Positions 8,477 to 17,861 of a DNA stretch of 64,000 bases are shown here, piece after piece (within the stretch, counting starts at the first letter, position 1; each line of letters opens with the position of its first letter). The DNA lies in the NCBI GenBank assembly GCA_002299895.1, contig DBOC01000008.1:113569-177568 (forward strand), read 5' to 3'. This DNA comes from Sphingomonadales bacterium UBA656 (GTDB lineage Bacteria > Pseudomonadota > Alphaproteobacteria > Sphingomonadales > Sphingomonadaceae). A program made the translations under genes and the position numbers. The notes below the pieces were generated by a model. It did no database searches. It was not told where the DNA came from and saw nothing but the letters and a program-made list of their open reading frames with translations.

Positions 8477-9417
8477 TATGCCACCGCCCCTTTATCCATC
8501 AGCGCCTCTTTGACGATGATGTCGACAAGCTGTTCATAGCTGATCCCGACATGACGTGCTTGTTCGGGTACAAGGCTGAGCGGGGTCATGCCCGGCTGTG
8601 TATTGGTTTCGAGAACGAAAACGCCGTCCATGCCCGCTTCATCATCCCAGCGGAAATCGGTGCGCGAGGCGCCTTTGCAGCCGAGCAATTGGTGCGCACG
8701 CAGCGCGGTTTCCAGCATATATTGGGCAATATCATCGGGGATATCCGCAGGACAAATATGTTCGGTCAACCCGTCGGTATATTTCGCATCAAAATCATAA
8801 AAGCCGCTTTTCGGCTTTAACTCGGTCACGCACAAAGCCTTATCGCCCAATACCGCCACGGTCAGTTCACGGCCTTTGATGAAGGGTTCGGCGAGCAGCC
8901 GATCAAATTCCTGCCACGGCCCCTTGGCATCGCGCGCAATCGGGTTGCCGTAATTGCTGTCTTCGGTGACGATGGCCACACCAACCGAGCTGCCTTCGTT
9001 CACAGGTTTTAGGACATATGGGCGCGGCAGTGGGTCAGCCACGAATAGGCTTTCGCTGTCGACCATGGTGCCTTTTGGCATCGGAATTCCGGCGGGCACG
9101 AGGCATTGCTTCGTCAGTTCCTTATCAATGGCGATAACCGACGTCACCATGCCGCTATGCGTGTACGGAATGTCCATCAAATCCAGCATACCCTGCACCG
9201 AGCCATCTTCACCGGGAACACCGTGTAAGGCATTAAACACTACGTCAGGGCGAAGGGCGGCGAGCACTTGTGCTACATTGCGGTCCATATCGACGCGGCT
9301 GACCTGATAACCGACCTTTTCAAGCGCATCGGCCACGCCATTGCCGCTCATTAAGGACACAGGGCGTTCGTTCGACCATCCGCCCATCAATACCGCAACG
9401 TGAATTTGCTTACTCAT
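8476..9417 (-). CDS. ddl: D-alanine--D-alanine ligase
   Basis: ATP-grasp enzyme that joins two D-alanines for the lipid II stem peptide. The 313-residue protein has the N-terminal VAVLMGGWSNERPVSLMSG segment, the ATP-binding loop PYVLKPVNEGSSVGVAI, and the metal and product site LETNTQPGMTPLSLVP near the C-terminus. The length is normal for DdlB. It overlaps murB upstream by 4 bases (ATGA) and ftsQ downstream by 1 base. Confidence 0.97.
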   Translation of the reverse strand: MSKQIHVAVLMGGWSNERPVSLMSGNGVADALEKVGYQVSRVDMDRNVAQVLAALRPDVVFNALHGVPGEDGSVQGMLDLMDIPYTHSGMVTSVIAIDKELTKQCLVPAGIPMPKGTMVDSESLFVADPLPRPYVLKPVNEGSSVGVAIVTEDSNYGNPIARDAKGPWQEFDRLLAEPFIKGRELTVAVLGDKALCVTELKPKSGFYDFDAKYTDGLTEHICPADIPDDIAQYMLETALRAHQLLGCKGASRTDFRWDDEAGMDGVFVLETNTQPGMTPLSLVPEQARHVGISYEQLVDIIVKEALMDKGAVA

Positions 9418-10310
9418 TTCGTTTCACCCACGCGCTGTATTTCCCATATCAGGTCGACGCCCGAATGCGCCATGACGCGGGCGCGGACTTCTTCGCCCAG
9501 CGCCTCGATATCCGCGCTGGTTGCGTCGTCTGTATTAATCAAAAAATTGGTGTGCTTTTCGGACACCTGCGCACCGCCAATTTGAAGACCGCGGCATCCC
9601 GCCGCGTCGACCAATTGCCACGCTTTATGGCCATCCGGATTCTTAAAGGTTGAGCCGCCGGTTTTGGAACGCAGTGGCTGCGATGCTTCGCGCGATGCGC
9701 TGATCCGGTCCATCTCAGCCTGTATCGCTTCAGGTTCGCCCGGACGCCCTTGGAAACGCGCCGCCACGACAATAGCACCATCGGGCAATTCGGAATGACG
9801 ATAGGAATAATGCAAATCTTCGACCGACAAGGTCACGAGTGATCCGTCGCGCAGCACGACATCACAATCGCGCAATATGTCCTTTACCTCACCGCCATAA
9901 GCGCCGCCATTCATGCGCACAAATCCACCGACGGTGCCCGGGATTGAGCGCAAAAATTCTAAGCCAGCTATGCCCTTGTCCCGCGCGGTCGAGGACACCA
10001 ATATGCCTGACGCCCCTCCGCCACAGGCCAGCGTCACTGGATCAATGCACGCAACCTTCGCAAAGGCCTTACCCAGCCGAACCACGACACCCCTTACGCC
10101 GCCGTCGCGAATAATCAGGTTTGAGCCGAGGCCCAGCGCCATAACCGGCGTAGCAGGGTCAAGTTGGCGCAAAAAGGATTGCAGGTCGGCGACATCCTTT
10201 GGTTCAAACAATATGTCTGCGCTGCCGCCCGATTTGAACCACACCAATGGTGCCAATGGCGCATCTTGCGTCAAACGCCCTTCTACGTGCGGCACGGGTT
10301 GCATGGTCAT
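9414..10310 (-). CDS. murB: UDP-N-acetylenolpyruvoylglucosamine reductase
   Basis: FAD- and NADPH-dependent enzyme that makes UDP-MurNAc. The 298-residue protein shows the FAD-binding segment MALGLGSNLIIRDGGVRG, SIPGTVGGFVRMNGGAYGGE, and the catalytic serine motif GGSTFKNPDGHKAW. It then has AGCRGLQIGGAQVSEKH and the final conserved Glu region. The lack of the extra loop found in E. coli suggests a type II enzyme. ATG overlaps the murC stop by 4 bases. Confidence 0.97.
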   Translation of the reverse strand: MTMQPVPHVEGRLTQDAPLAPLVWFKSGGSADILFEPKDVADLQSFLRQLDPATPVMALGLGSNLIIRDGGVRGVVVRLGKAFAKVACIDPVTLACGGGASGILVSSTARDKGIAGLEFLRSIPGTVGGFVRMNGGAYGGEVKDILRDCDVVLRDGSLVTLSVEDLHYSYRHSELPDGAIVVAARFQGRPGEPEAIQAEMDRISASREASQPLRSKTGGSTFKNPDGHKAWQLVDAAGCRGLQIGGAQVSEKHTNFLINTDDATSADIEALGEEVRARVMAHSGVDLIWEIQRVGETK

Positions 10311-11725
10311 GCACGCGCTGCCTTTATCGCGTCAGCCAAGCCAGCGGCCCATTTGGTGATATCGCCAGCGCCCAAGCAGACAATGATGTCATTGCCTTGC
10401 ACCACCTCGGCCAATGTGCGCGCCAAATCACCTGCATCGGCGACCGTCGCGGCGGAACGATGTCCCCGCGCCTTAATGCCATGCACCAATGCCGCAGCAT
10501 CTATGCCATCAATCGGCCCCTCGCCCGCGGCATATACCGGAGAGATGAACACCATGTCGGCATCGTTAAAGGCTTGCTGAAAATCATCCATATGGTCGCG
10601 CAACCGCGTGAAACGGTGCGGCTGCGCCACGGCAATCACCCGACCCTGTGCGCCTTCACGGGCAGCAGACAGCACCGCACGGATTTCAACGGGATGGTGG
10701 CCATAATCGTCGATGATCGTAACGACGCCATCGCTGCGATCTACTTCGCCGACTTTGGTAAACCGCCGTTTGACGCCGCCGAATTTGTCAAAGCCATGCT
10801 CAATCGCCGCATCGCTCATCCCCATTTCAAGGCCAACCGCGACAGCGGCCAGCGCATTTTGGACATTATGGCGGCCTGGCATGGGAAGCCGAATATTTTG
10901 TATCGTCCGCAGCGAGCCGTCGCGGGCGCGGACAACTACATCGAAGCTGTTACCACCGGGATGCGGGGTAACATTTTCGCCGCGAATATCGGCCTGCGCC
11001 GAAAAGCCATAAGTGATGATCCGACGGTCGCGGATCTTCGGCAAAATCGCCTGCACTTCGGGATGGTCGAGGCACATAATCGCCGCGCCATAAAAAGGCA
11101 CGTTTTCGACGAATTCGACAAAGGCGTTTTTGATCGCATCGAAATCGCCATAATGGTCGAGATGCTCAGGATCGATATTGGTGACAACGGCCAGCGTGCC
11201 ATCAAGCCGCAGGAAGCTACCGTCGCTTTCATCTGCCTCAACCACCATCCAGTCGCTGGCCCCAAGGCGCGCGTTCGAGCCGTAGCTATTGATGATGCCG
11301 CCGTTGATGACAGTCGGATCAATGCCGCCATGGTCCAGCATCGCGGCAATCAGCGATGTTGTTGTCGTCTTGCCATGCGTGCCAGCCACCGCGACCGTGT
11401 GCTTCAACCGCATTAATTCGGCGAGCATTTCGGCACGGCGTACCAAGGGTATGCGGCGTTCCAAAGCAGCGTCGCGTTCTGGATTACCAGCCTTTACCGC
11501 AGTTGATGTTACCACAACCGCCGCATCGCCCAGATTGTCGGCACTATGACCAATCATTACCTTGATGCCGCGCTGGCGCAGCCCATCAATGACATAGCTA
11601 TCGGCGATGTCGCTGCCCTGCACTTGGTAACCCAAATTGTGCATGACCTCCGCAATGCCCGACATGCCGATGCCGCCAATGCCAACGAAATGCACAATAC
11701 CGATATCCGTTGGAACACCTCTCAT
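10307..11725 (-). CDS. murC: UDP-N-acetylmuramate--L-alanine ligase
   Basis: Adds L-alanine to UDP-MurNAc, the first of the Mur ligases. The 472-residue protein begins with a UDP-binding Rossmann segment (HFVGIGGIGMSGIAEVM), has the ATP loop AGTHGKTTTTS at about residues 114-124, the central NIDPEHLDHYGD, and the C-terminal DDYGHHPVEI. All Mur ligase hallmarks are present. Its start overlaps the murG stop by 4 bases. Confidence 0.98.
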   Translation of the reverse strand: MRGVPTDIGIVHFVGIGGIGMSGIAEVMHNLGYQVQGSDIADSYVIDGLRQRGIKVMIGHSADNLGDAAVVVTSTAVKAGNPERDAALERRIPLVRRAEMLAELMRLKHTVAVAGTHGKTTTTSLIAAMLDHGGIDPTVINGGIINSYGSNARLGASDWMVVEADESDGSFLRLDGTLAVVTNIDPEHLDHYGDFDAIKNAFVEFVENVPFYGAAIMCLDHPEVQAILPKIRDRRIITYGFSAQADIRGENVTPHPGGNSFDVVVRARDGSLRTIQNIRLPMPGRHNVQNALAAVAVGLEMGMSDAAIEHGFDKFGGVKRRFTKVGEVDRSDGVVTIIDDYGHHPVEIRAVLSAAREGAQGRVIAVAQPHRFTRLRDHMDDFQQAFNDADMVFISPVYAAGEGPIDGIDAAALVHGIKARGHRSAATVADAGDLARTLAEVVQGNDIIVCLGAGDITKWAAGLADAIKAARA

Positions 11726-12903
11726 GCTGCATTCTCTTTGGCTAGTGCGGGGGATGGGCTGAAACCGCTGCTGGATTGGGCTTGTGATTTGATGCCATGC
11801 ATGATGGGGGCGCGGCCAAAGGATTCTACCAAATCGGCTAGATCGGCGACGGCATTGGGCCGACCACAGCTTTTGGCGGCCTTGGCAGCATTTTCCATCG
11901 CTCCAGGCTCAAACGCTATCATCTGGATCTGCTTGGCTAGCTCCAATGCCGTGAACTCTGGCTGCGCAATGGCGCGTGCCCCGCCCGCTTCGACCATTTC
12001 TTTAACATTGTAGCTTTGATGATCGTCGGTCGCGCTGGGCAGCGGGACCAATATCGCTGGCCGCCCTGCGCATGTTAATTCGGCAATGGTCGATGCCCCT
12101 GCCCGCGATATCACCATATGTGCCCAACCAAGCCGCTGCGGCAAGTCTGGCAAATAAGTTGCCAACTCTGCTGGAACATCATGGGCAGCATAAGCCGCGC
12201 GCACGGCATCAATATCTTCTGCGCGGCATTGCTGTGTTACTTGCAAACGCCGCCGTAAACTCATTGGCAAATTCGATAGCCCGTCAGGCACAACATTGGA
12301 AAGCACCGTTGCGCCTTGGCTTCCGCCCGTAACCAGCACGCGAAAGATGCCTTCGGTCGATAAAGCTGGATAAGGCTGCTCCCGCAATTCAAGCACCTCT
12401 TCGCGGACCGGGTTACCGACCAGATGCACTTTGCTGGCATAGCGTGGCGAGAGGCGCAGCACGTCAGGATAGGAGGTTGCGATAGCGTTCACTTGCCGCG
12501 CCGTGAAGCGATTGACGCGGCCAAGCACCGCATTTTGTTCATGAATGATCGTCGGTATTTTTTCGGCAAAAGCACCGAGCAATGCTGGAAACGCGGGATA
12601 CCCGCCAAAGCCCACAACGGCGCTGGGTGCAAAATCTTCGTATAAGCGGCGTGCCATAGCCCGGCCATCGGCGATTGCCTTTAAACCGGGAAGCCAGCTC
12701 GACAGATTTTTGGTAATGCGGCCAGCGGGCAGCTTATGTGTCGCCATCTTATCAGGACAGCCCGGAATTTTGGCACCGCGCTCGTCGGTAATCAGCGCCA
12801 CATGATGACCCCGATTGATCAATTCCTGTCCCAGCGCAAAGGCAGGAATCAAATGCCCGCCAGTACCGCCAGCGGCCAACACATAATGACGAGAAATGGT
12901 CAT
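11722..12903 (-). CDS. murG: lipid II synthase MurG (GlcNAc transferase)
   Basis: Peripheral membrane GT28 glycosyltransferase that adds GlcNAc to lipid I. It has the N-terminal glycine-rich motif AGGTGGHLIPAFALGQEL, the acceptor motif GFGGYPAFP, the second G-loop VTGGSQGATVLSN, and the sugar-nucleotide site SRAGASTIAELTCAGRPAIL. At 393 residues it is about 30 longer than usual; the extra sequence is a Ser/Pro/Ala-rich C-terminal tail after FGRAPIMHG. Overlaps its neighbours by 4 bases on both sides. Confidence 0.97.
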   Translation of the reverse strand: MTISRHYVLAAGGTGGHLIPAFALGQELINRGHHVALITDERGAKIPGCPDKMATHKLPAGRITKNLSSWLPGLKAIADGRAMARRLYEDFAPSAVVGFGGYPAFPALLGAFAEKIPTIIHEQNAVLGRVNRFTARQVNAIATSYPDVLRLSPRYASKVHLVGNPVREEVLELREQPYPALSTEGIFRVLVTGGSQGATVLSNVVPDGLSNLPMSLRRRLQVTQQCRAEDIDAVRAAYAAHDVPAELATYLPDLPQRLGWAHMVISRAGASTIAELTCAGRPAILVPLPSATDDHQSYNVKEMVEAGGARAIAQPEFTALELAKQIQMIAFEPGAMENAAKAAKSCGRPNAVADLADLVESFGRAPIMHGIKSQAQSSSGFSPSPALAKENAA

Positions 12904-14120
12904 GGCCTATTTCCCTTCACCATATACTGCGACCGGTCAAGATATGGGTTTCGCTTCGTTAACGCGAGTATCAGGCCGCAAGTAATTGAAAGCGCCAAGG
13001 TCGACGATCCGCCATAGCTTATAAATGGCAACGTCATGCCCTTGGATGGGAAAACACCCAAATTCACGGCGATGTTAATCATCGCCTGACCGCAAAATTG
13101 CGCGCCCAGTGCCGTTACCGCCATCACCACAAATTGGTCTTTCTCATCCAATAGGCGAACGATGATACGGACCAAAATCGCAAAATATAATATGGCTATC
13201 GCCATACAGGCCAAAAGGCCAAATTCTTCACCGATGACCGAGAAGATATAATCGGTATGCCCCTCGGGCAGCGAATATTTCTTTATGCCAAGCCCAGGGC
13301 CAAGGCCGATAAAGCCACCGTTAGTTAAGGTCGCCATCGCCATCTTGTCATGTGTCAGCCCCTCCGTGCCGAAAATCCAAGCGTCTATCCGCTGCGTTGC
13401 AACGGGGTAGAAATTATAGGCGAGTAGGATGAACACTATGCCACTGATCACAAGGAACCAAAGGCGGCTTGCAGGCACGCCAGCCACCATCATCAGGGCG
13501 AACCATGTGCCCATGAACAAGATTGTTTGCCCAAGGTCCGGTTGTCGCAACAAGAAAAAACAGACAACCCCTGTGGTGATTATGGTGAGGCGGAGAACGG
13601 GCAAGCTTGGGTCTTTCAGCCGCCAGCTAATAATCCACGCTATCATGACCGCGAAAAAGGGTTTCAAAAACTCAGACGGCTGAAGCCCCGCAAAGCCAGG
13701 GCCAATCCATCTTTGCGACCCGTTCACCTCGCGCCCAAATACAGGCACTAATGCAAGAAGAACAAAAAAGACGCAAAAGCCGTAAACCGCAAAGCGTCGT
13801 GCCTGGTCGCGCGGAGACATGGACACCAGAAGCATGACAGGGACACCAATAAGGACCCACATCAATTGCCGATAAAAGAAATAGAGCGAAGAAAGCTCGG
13901 TCGTAGACGAAGACAGACGCTGCGCACCCGCCGGCGACGCCGCGGCCACCGCAAGCAGACCAATGGCGATCAGCACCATCATCAAAGACAGCAACACGCG
14001 GTCGAGTTCCCAGAACCAAACGCCCAATGGCGAACGGTCGCCACGGCCCAAGCGATTGGCAAAGCCGATCTTGCCGGTTTTAGCCGCAAGGACCCAAGGT
14101 GCTTCTTTGCTATCGCTCAT
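12900..14120 (-). CDS. ftsW: peptidoglycan polymerase FtsW (SEDS family)
   Basis: Septal SEDS glycosyltransferase working with FtsI. The 406-residue protein has about ten membrane segments after a roughly 30-residue cytoplasmic N-terminus. SEDS motifs visible are GSQRWIGPGFAGLQPSEFLK, HTDYIFSVIGEEFGL and PLPF-like GMTLPFISYGGSS near the end. Sitting three genes away from other lipid II enzymes and in the same overlapping operon fits the septal role rather than RodA. Confidence 0.97.
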   Translation of the reverse strand: MSDSKEAPWVLAAKTGKIGFANRLGRGDRSPLGVWFWELDRVLLSLMMVLIAIGLLAVAAASPAGAQRLSSSTTELSSLYFFYRQLMWVLIGVPVMLLVSMSPRDQARRFAVYGFCVFFVLLALVPVFGREVNGSQRWIGPGFAGLQPSEFLKPFFAVMIAWIISWRLKDPSLPVLRLTIITTGVVCFFLLRQPDLGQTILFMGTWFALMMVAGVPASRLWFLVISGIVFILLAYNFYPVATQRIDAWIFGTEGLTHDKMAMATLTNGGFIGLGPGLGIKKYSLPEGHTDYIFSVIGEEFGLLACMAIAILYFAILVRIIVRLLDEKDQFVVMAVTALGAQFCGQAMINIAVNLGVFPSKGMTLPFISYGGSSTLALSITCGLILALTKRNPYLDRSQYMVKGNRP

Positions 14121-15406
14121 AATGCTTCCACAATCGCACGAAACGCATCGCCGCGGGCTTCGAAGTCTTTGAACTGATCAAAGGACGCACAAGCGGGCGA
14201 AAGCATGATAACGTCGCCTGGTTGCGCTTGAGCCGCAGCCGAATGCACCGCTGCACCCATCATTTCGCTGCGTTCCACAGGCATGTGCGGCGATAACATT
14301 TCATAGAACAACGGACCAGCCTCGCCAATAGTGTATGCTTTAACAACATGACCAAAATTAGGAACGCATTCGTCCAGATTATCGGTCTTTGGCAAGCCGC
14401 CAACGATCCAATGGACGCGCGGATAAGCGGCCAAGGCGGGCGCGGTGGACGCCGCATTCGTTGCCTTGCTGTCGTTCACAAATAATACGCCATTACGCTC
14501 GGCCACAACTTCCATACGGTGCGCCAGTCCTTTGAAGCTGCGCATCGCTGGCCGCCATTGTGCCTCCGTCAGCCCTAAGGATTCGACGATGGCAATCGCC
14601 ACCGCAATATTCTGCAAATTATGCGGCCCTTGAAGCGAGGGCCATTCGGCTTGGCCGTTTACCAATTGCGGATCGGCGAGATGCACCCATTGTGCGCCGC
14701 GCCGCGCAAGCACGTCGTTATAAACCCGTTCGGTATCGGCGTCGCCTTTGCCAAACACTGCAAACTCTTTGCCCGTTTGCATTTCAAACAGCCGCGCTTT
14801 CGACGCCATATAGCCTTCATAGCCGTCATAGCGATCGAGATGATCAGGCGAGAGGTTGATGAGCGCAGCGGCATCGCAGGCAAGGCTGTGCGTGATATCA
14901 ATCTGGTAACTTGAAAGCTCAAGCACATAGATACCGTCTGCAGGCAGTGGCTCTTGCGACAATATCGGCAGGCCAATATTGCCCCCCATGCGGACAGGGA
15001 TTGCTGCACTTTCCAGCAAATGATGCACCAAGGCTGTGGTCGTGGATTTACCATTTGTTCCGGTAATACCTACAACACGATGCGATGGCAGGTTCGGCCG
15101 CGCCATGGCGAACAATTCGATATCACCAATTAAAGGGATGCCCGCTGCCTTTGCCTTATCGGCAATAGGGTGGCGATTTATGGGTACGCCGGGTGACACG
15201 ACAATGGCCGTATAGCCGGTCAAATCAGTCAGTAACGGATCGGCAATCGTGGCAATATCGGCCACCTTAATGCGCGCACCTTCATCATTGTCCCATGCCA
15301 ATACTTCTGCCCCGCCGGCGACAAGCGCGCGCACAGCCGATAGGCCCGAGCGCGCCAGTCCCAAAACTGCGAACTTCCGGTCTTTAAAGGCAGGGGTAGT
15401 GATCAT
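14117..15406 (-). CDS. murD: UDP-N-acetylmuramoyl-L-alanine--D-glutamate ligase
   Basis: Adds D-glutamate to UDP-MurNAc-L-Ala. The 429-residue protein has the N-terminal VLGLARSGLSAVRAL Rossmann segment, the ATP loop GITGTNGKSTTT at about residues 113-124, NLSPDHLDRYDGY, and the C-terminal LSPACASFDQFKDFEARG signature typical of MurD. Overlaps ftsW and mraY by 4 bases each (ATGA). Confidence 0.98.
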   Translation of the reverse strand: MITTPAFKDRKFAVLGLARSGLSAVRALVAGGAEVLAWDNDEGARIKVADIATIADPLLTDLTGYTAIVVSPGVPINRHPIADKAKAAGIPLIGDIELFAMARPNLPSHRVVGITGTNGKSTTTALVHHLLESAAIPVRMGGNIGLPILSQEPLPADGIYVLELSSYQIDITHSLACDAAALINLSPDHLDRYDGYEGYMASKARLFEMQTGKEFAVFGKGDADTERVYNDVLARRGAQWVHLADPQLVNGQAEWPSLQGPHNLQNIAVAIAIVESLGLTEAQWRPAMRSFKGLAHRMEVVAERNGVLFVNDSKATNAASTAPALAAYPRVHWIVGGLPKTDNLDECVPNFGHVVKAYTIGEAGPLFYEMLSPHMPVERSEMMGAAVHSAAAQAQPGDVIMLSPACASFDQFKDFEARGDAFRAIVEAL

Positions 15407-16473
15407 CTGAGTTTGAGGGTTGATAGCCCCGCAAGCGCCAATACGAAAGCCACAATCCAGAAGCGGATGACAACGGTCGGTTCGGACCAGCCGAGCTGCT
15501 CAAAATGGTGGTGAATTGGTGCCATGCGAAAGATGCGCTTGCCTGTGCGCTTGAACCAAAACACCTGAATGATAACCGATAACGCCTCAACCACGAAAAG
15601 CCCGCCAATGATGGCGAGAACAAACTCATGATGCGCCACAACCGCAATCGCGCCGAGTGTCCCGCCCAAGGCCAAGCTGCCCGTGTCGCCCATGAACACC
15701 GCCGCAGGTGGCGCGTTGAACCACAAAAAGGCAAGGCCAGCGCCGACAATCGCGCCGCACAACATGGCGAGATCACCTGCACCCAAAAAGAATGGGATGC
15801 CCAGATATTCGGCATATTTGGCATTACCGACCATGTAGACGATCAACATAAATGCAATCGACGCAATGATCACGGGCATGGTCGCAAGGCCATCAAGGCC
15901 GTCGGTTAGGTTCACAGCATTGCCAAAGGACACAATCACGAACGCGCCAAAAGGCACATACCACCAGCCCAAATCGACGACAGGTCCATTGACGAAGGGC
16001 AGATATAAATTGCCACCCGATTGCCAGACGATCAGCGATACTGCGACGCCAGCAATGGCAAATTCCCATAACAACCGGACTTTGCCGGACACGCCTTTGT
16101 GGCTGCGCTTTTTGACTTTGTCATAATCGTCGAGGAATCCAACGATGCCAAAACCAGCGGTCACCAATAAACAGGCCCAAACATACACGTTTTTCAGGTC
16201 CATCCACAAAAGCATTGAAATGCCGACCGACACCAAGATCATTAAACCGCCCATCGTAGGCGTACCGACCTTCGCAAGGTGGGTTTGCGGTCCATCGCTG
16301 CGGATGGGTTGGCCCTTGCCCTGACGCACACGCAGCATGCTGATAAAGCGCGGCCCAATCAACAGGCCGATAATCAATGCGGTGGCCACGGCCCCGCCGG
16401 AGCGGAAGCTTAAATAACGGATGAGGTTAAAAATACCCGGAAAACCAAGATATTCGGCCAAAAGATATAGCAT
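15403..16473 (-). CDS. mraY: phospho-N-acetylmuramoyl-pentapeptide-transferase
   Basis: Integral membrane enzyme that makes lipid I from UDP-MurNAc-pentapeptide and undecaprenyl phosphate. The 356-residue protein has about ten membrane helices and the family motifs VGTPTMGGLMI, the catalytic Asp pair FLDDYDKVKKRSHKG, NAVNLTDGLDGLA, FMGDTGSLALGG and the terminal APIHHHFEQLGW. All catalytic residues are in place. Start overlaps the murF stop by one base. Confidence 0.98.
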   Translation of the reverse strand: MLYLLAEYLGFPGIFNLIRYLSFRSGGAVATALIIGLLIGPRFISMLRVRQGKGQPIRSDGPQTHLAKVGTPTMGGLMILVSVGISMLLWMDLKNVYVWACLLVTAGFGIVGFLDDYDKVKKRSHKGVSGKVRLLWEFAIAGVAVSLIVWQSGGNLYLPFVNGPVVDLGWWYVPFGAFVIVSFGNAVNLTDGLDGLATMPVIIASIAFMLIVYMVGNAKYAEYLGIPFFLGAGDLAMLCGAIVGAGLAFLWFNAPPAAVFMGDTGSLALGGTLGAIAVVAHHEFVLAIIGGLFVVEALSVIIQVFWFKRTGKRIFRMAPIHHHFEQLGWSEPTVVIRFWIVAFVLALAGLSTLKLR

Positions 16474-17861
16474 CAGTTTTTCCCATCCGTCAGCGCGTTG
16501 ACGATTGCGGAAAGTCCCATACTATTGGAACCTTTGACCAAAACCGTGTCTGATGCGCAAAGATATTCTTGCAAGACGGCGAGTGCCTCCTGCGCGGTCG
16601 CGCAATGCGCGAATTTCTTGGGCCCCTCAACCCCTGCTTTCAACTCTTCGGCGAGTATTTCCATCTCTTGACCGACGAGGATTGCAAAATCGACCTTTGC
16701 GGCGGCCAAGGGTGCTGCAAGCGCGCTGTGATAATGATTGGCCTTATCACCCAATTCTTTCATCGCGCCCAAAACCGCAATGCGCCGTCCGCCGCTCGAA
16801 AGTCCCAGCTGGCCGATCGTTGCGGCCATGGACGCAGGGTTAGCATTGTAGCTTTCGTCGATCACATGGACACTGCCTCCGGCGACAGCCACATCATGCC
16901 GAGCGCCGCGTCCGGATAAGCCGCCCATTTCGGCTAGAGCCAGACCCGCGGACGCCAAATCACCACCAGCGGCCAGCACGGCGGCCAATACGGCCATGCT
17001 GTTGGCAATCCAATGCTGACCAGGTTGTGACAAATTGAAGGTCAGCATCGCCTCGCGCACTTTTGCAGTAATCCGCGTGTCATTATTGGTCATACTGAGA
17101 TGGTCGATAACACAGACATCGGCGTAAGGGCTGAAGCCAAAGGACATTATGGAACCAGAATATTTCTCTGCCGCCGCGCGCAAACGTGGGTAATGCACAT
17201 TGTCCGCGGGCAATATGGCTGTGCCGCCTTGGACCAAACCTTCGAATATCTCTGCCTTTGCATCGGCAATGCCGCTTTCATCCTTGAAAAATTCGATATG
17301 CGCAGGGGCAATGGTCGTGATGATGGCGATATCGGGCCGAACAATATGGCTTAACGCGCGCATTTCGCCGGTATGGTTCATACCCATTTCGAATATGCCA
17401 AAGTCGCAATCTGCGGGCATGCGCGCCAGACTTAAGGGCACGCCGACATGGTTGTTGTAGCTTTTCACCGAACGATGCGCCCGCCCACGTGAACTACGGT
17501 CGAGCGCGGCGAACAAAGCTTCCTTCGTACCGGTCTTTCCTGCGGAGCCTGTTACACCGATAATCTTTGCTTTGGTGCGCGCGCGCGATGCGTGGCCCAA
17601 TGCCTCCAACGCCTGCATTGTATCGGCAACCAGAATATGCGGGTGCGCCACCGGCTGCGACACAATCGCGCCCGCTGCGCCATTGGCAAATGCCTTGTCG
17701 ACGAACAAATGCCCGTCGGTTTCCGCACCTTTCAACGCCAAAAACAGATCGCCCTTACCGATTTCACGCGAGTCAAAGGCAACACCCGTAACATCAAAAT
17801 GCCCATACGCTGCCCCGCCTGTCGCGGCCAGCAACTCTTCAAAGGTCCATAACGGGGTCAT
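16473..17861 (-). CDS. murF: UDP-MurNAc-tripeptide--D-alanyl-D-alanine ligase
   Basis: Adds the D-Ala-D-Ala dipeptide made by Ddl. The ATP loop GVTGSAGKTGTKE lies at about residues 102-114, with SYNNHVGVPLSLARM and the C-terminal VIDESYNANPASM typical of MurF. The ATG at 17861 is chosen because it forms the 4-base ATGA overlap with murE used throughout this cluster and has GGGAA about 8 bases upstream. An in-frame ATG at 17870 would add three residues. The product is 462 residues. Confidence 0.96.
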   Translation of the reverse strand: MTPLWTFEELLAATGGAAYGHFDVTGVAFDSREIGKGDLFLALKGAETDGHLFVDKAFANGAAGAIVSQPVAHPHILVADTMQALEALGHASRARTKAKIIGVTGSAGKTGTKEALFAALDRSSRGRAHRSVKSYNNHVGVPLSLARMPADCDFGIFEMGMNHTGEMRALSHIVRPDIAIITTIAPAHIEFFKDESGIADAKAEIFEGLVQGGTAILPADNVHYPRLRAAAEKYSGSIMSFGFSPYADVCVIDHLSMTNNDTRITAKVREAMLTFNLSQPGQHWIANSMAVLAAVLAAGGDLASAGLALAEMGGLSGRGARHDVAVAGGSVHVIDESYNANPASMAATIGQLGLSSGGRRIAVLGAMKELGDKANHYHSALAAPLAAAKVDFAILVGQEMEILAEELKAGVEGPKKFAHCATAQEALAVLQEYLCASDTVLVKGSNSMGLSAIVNALTDGKN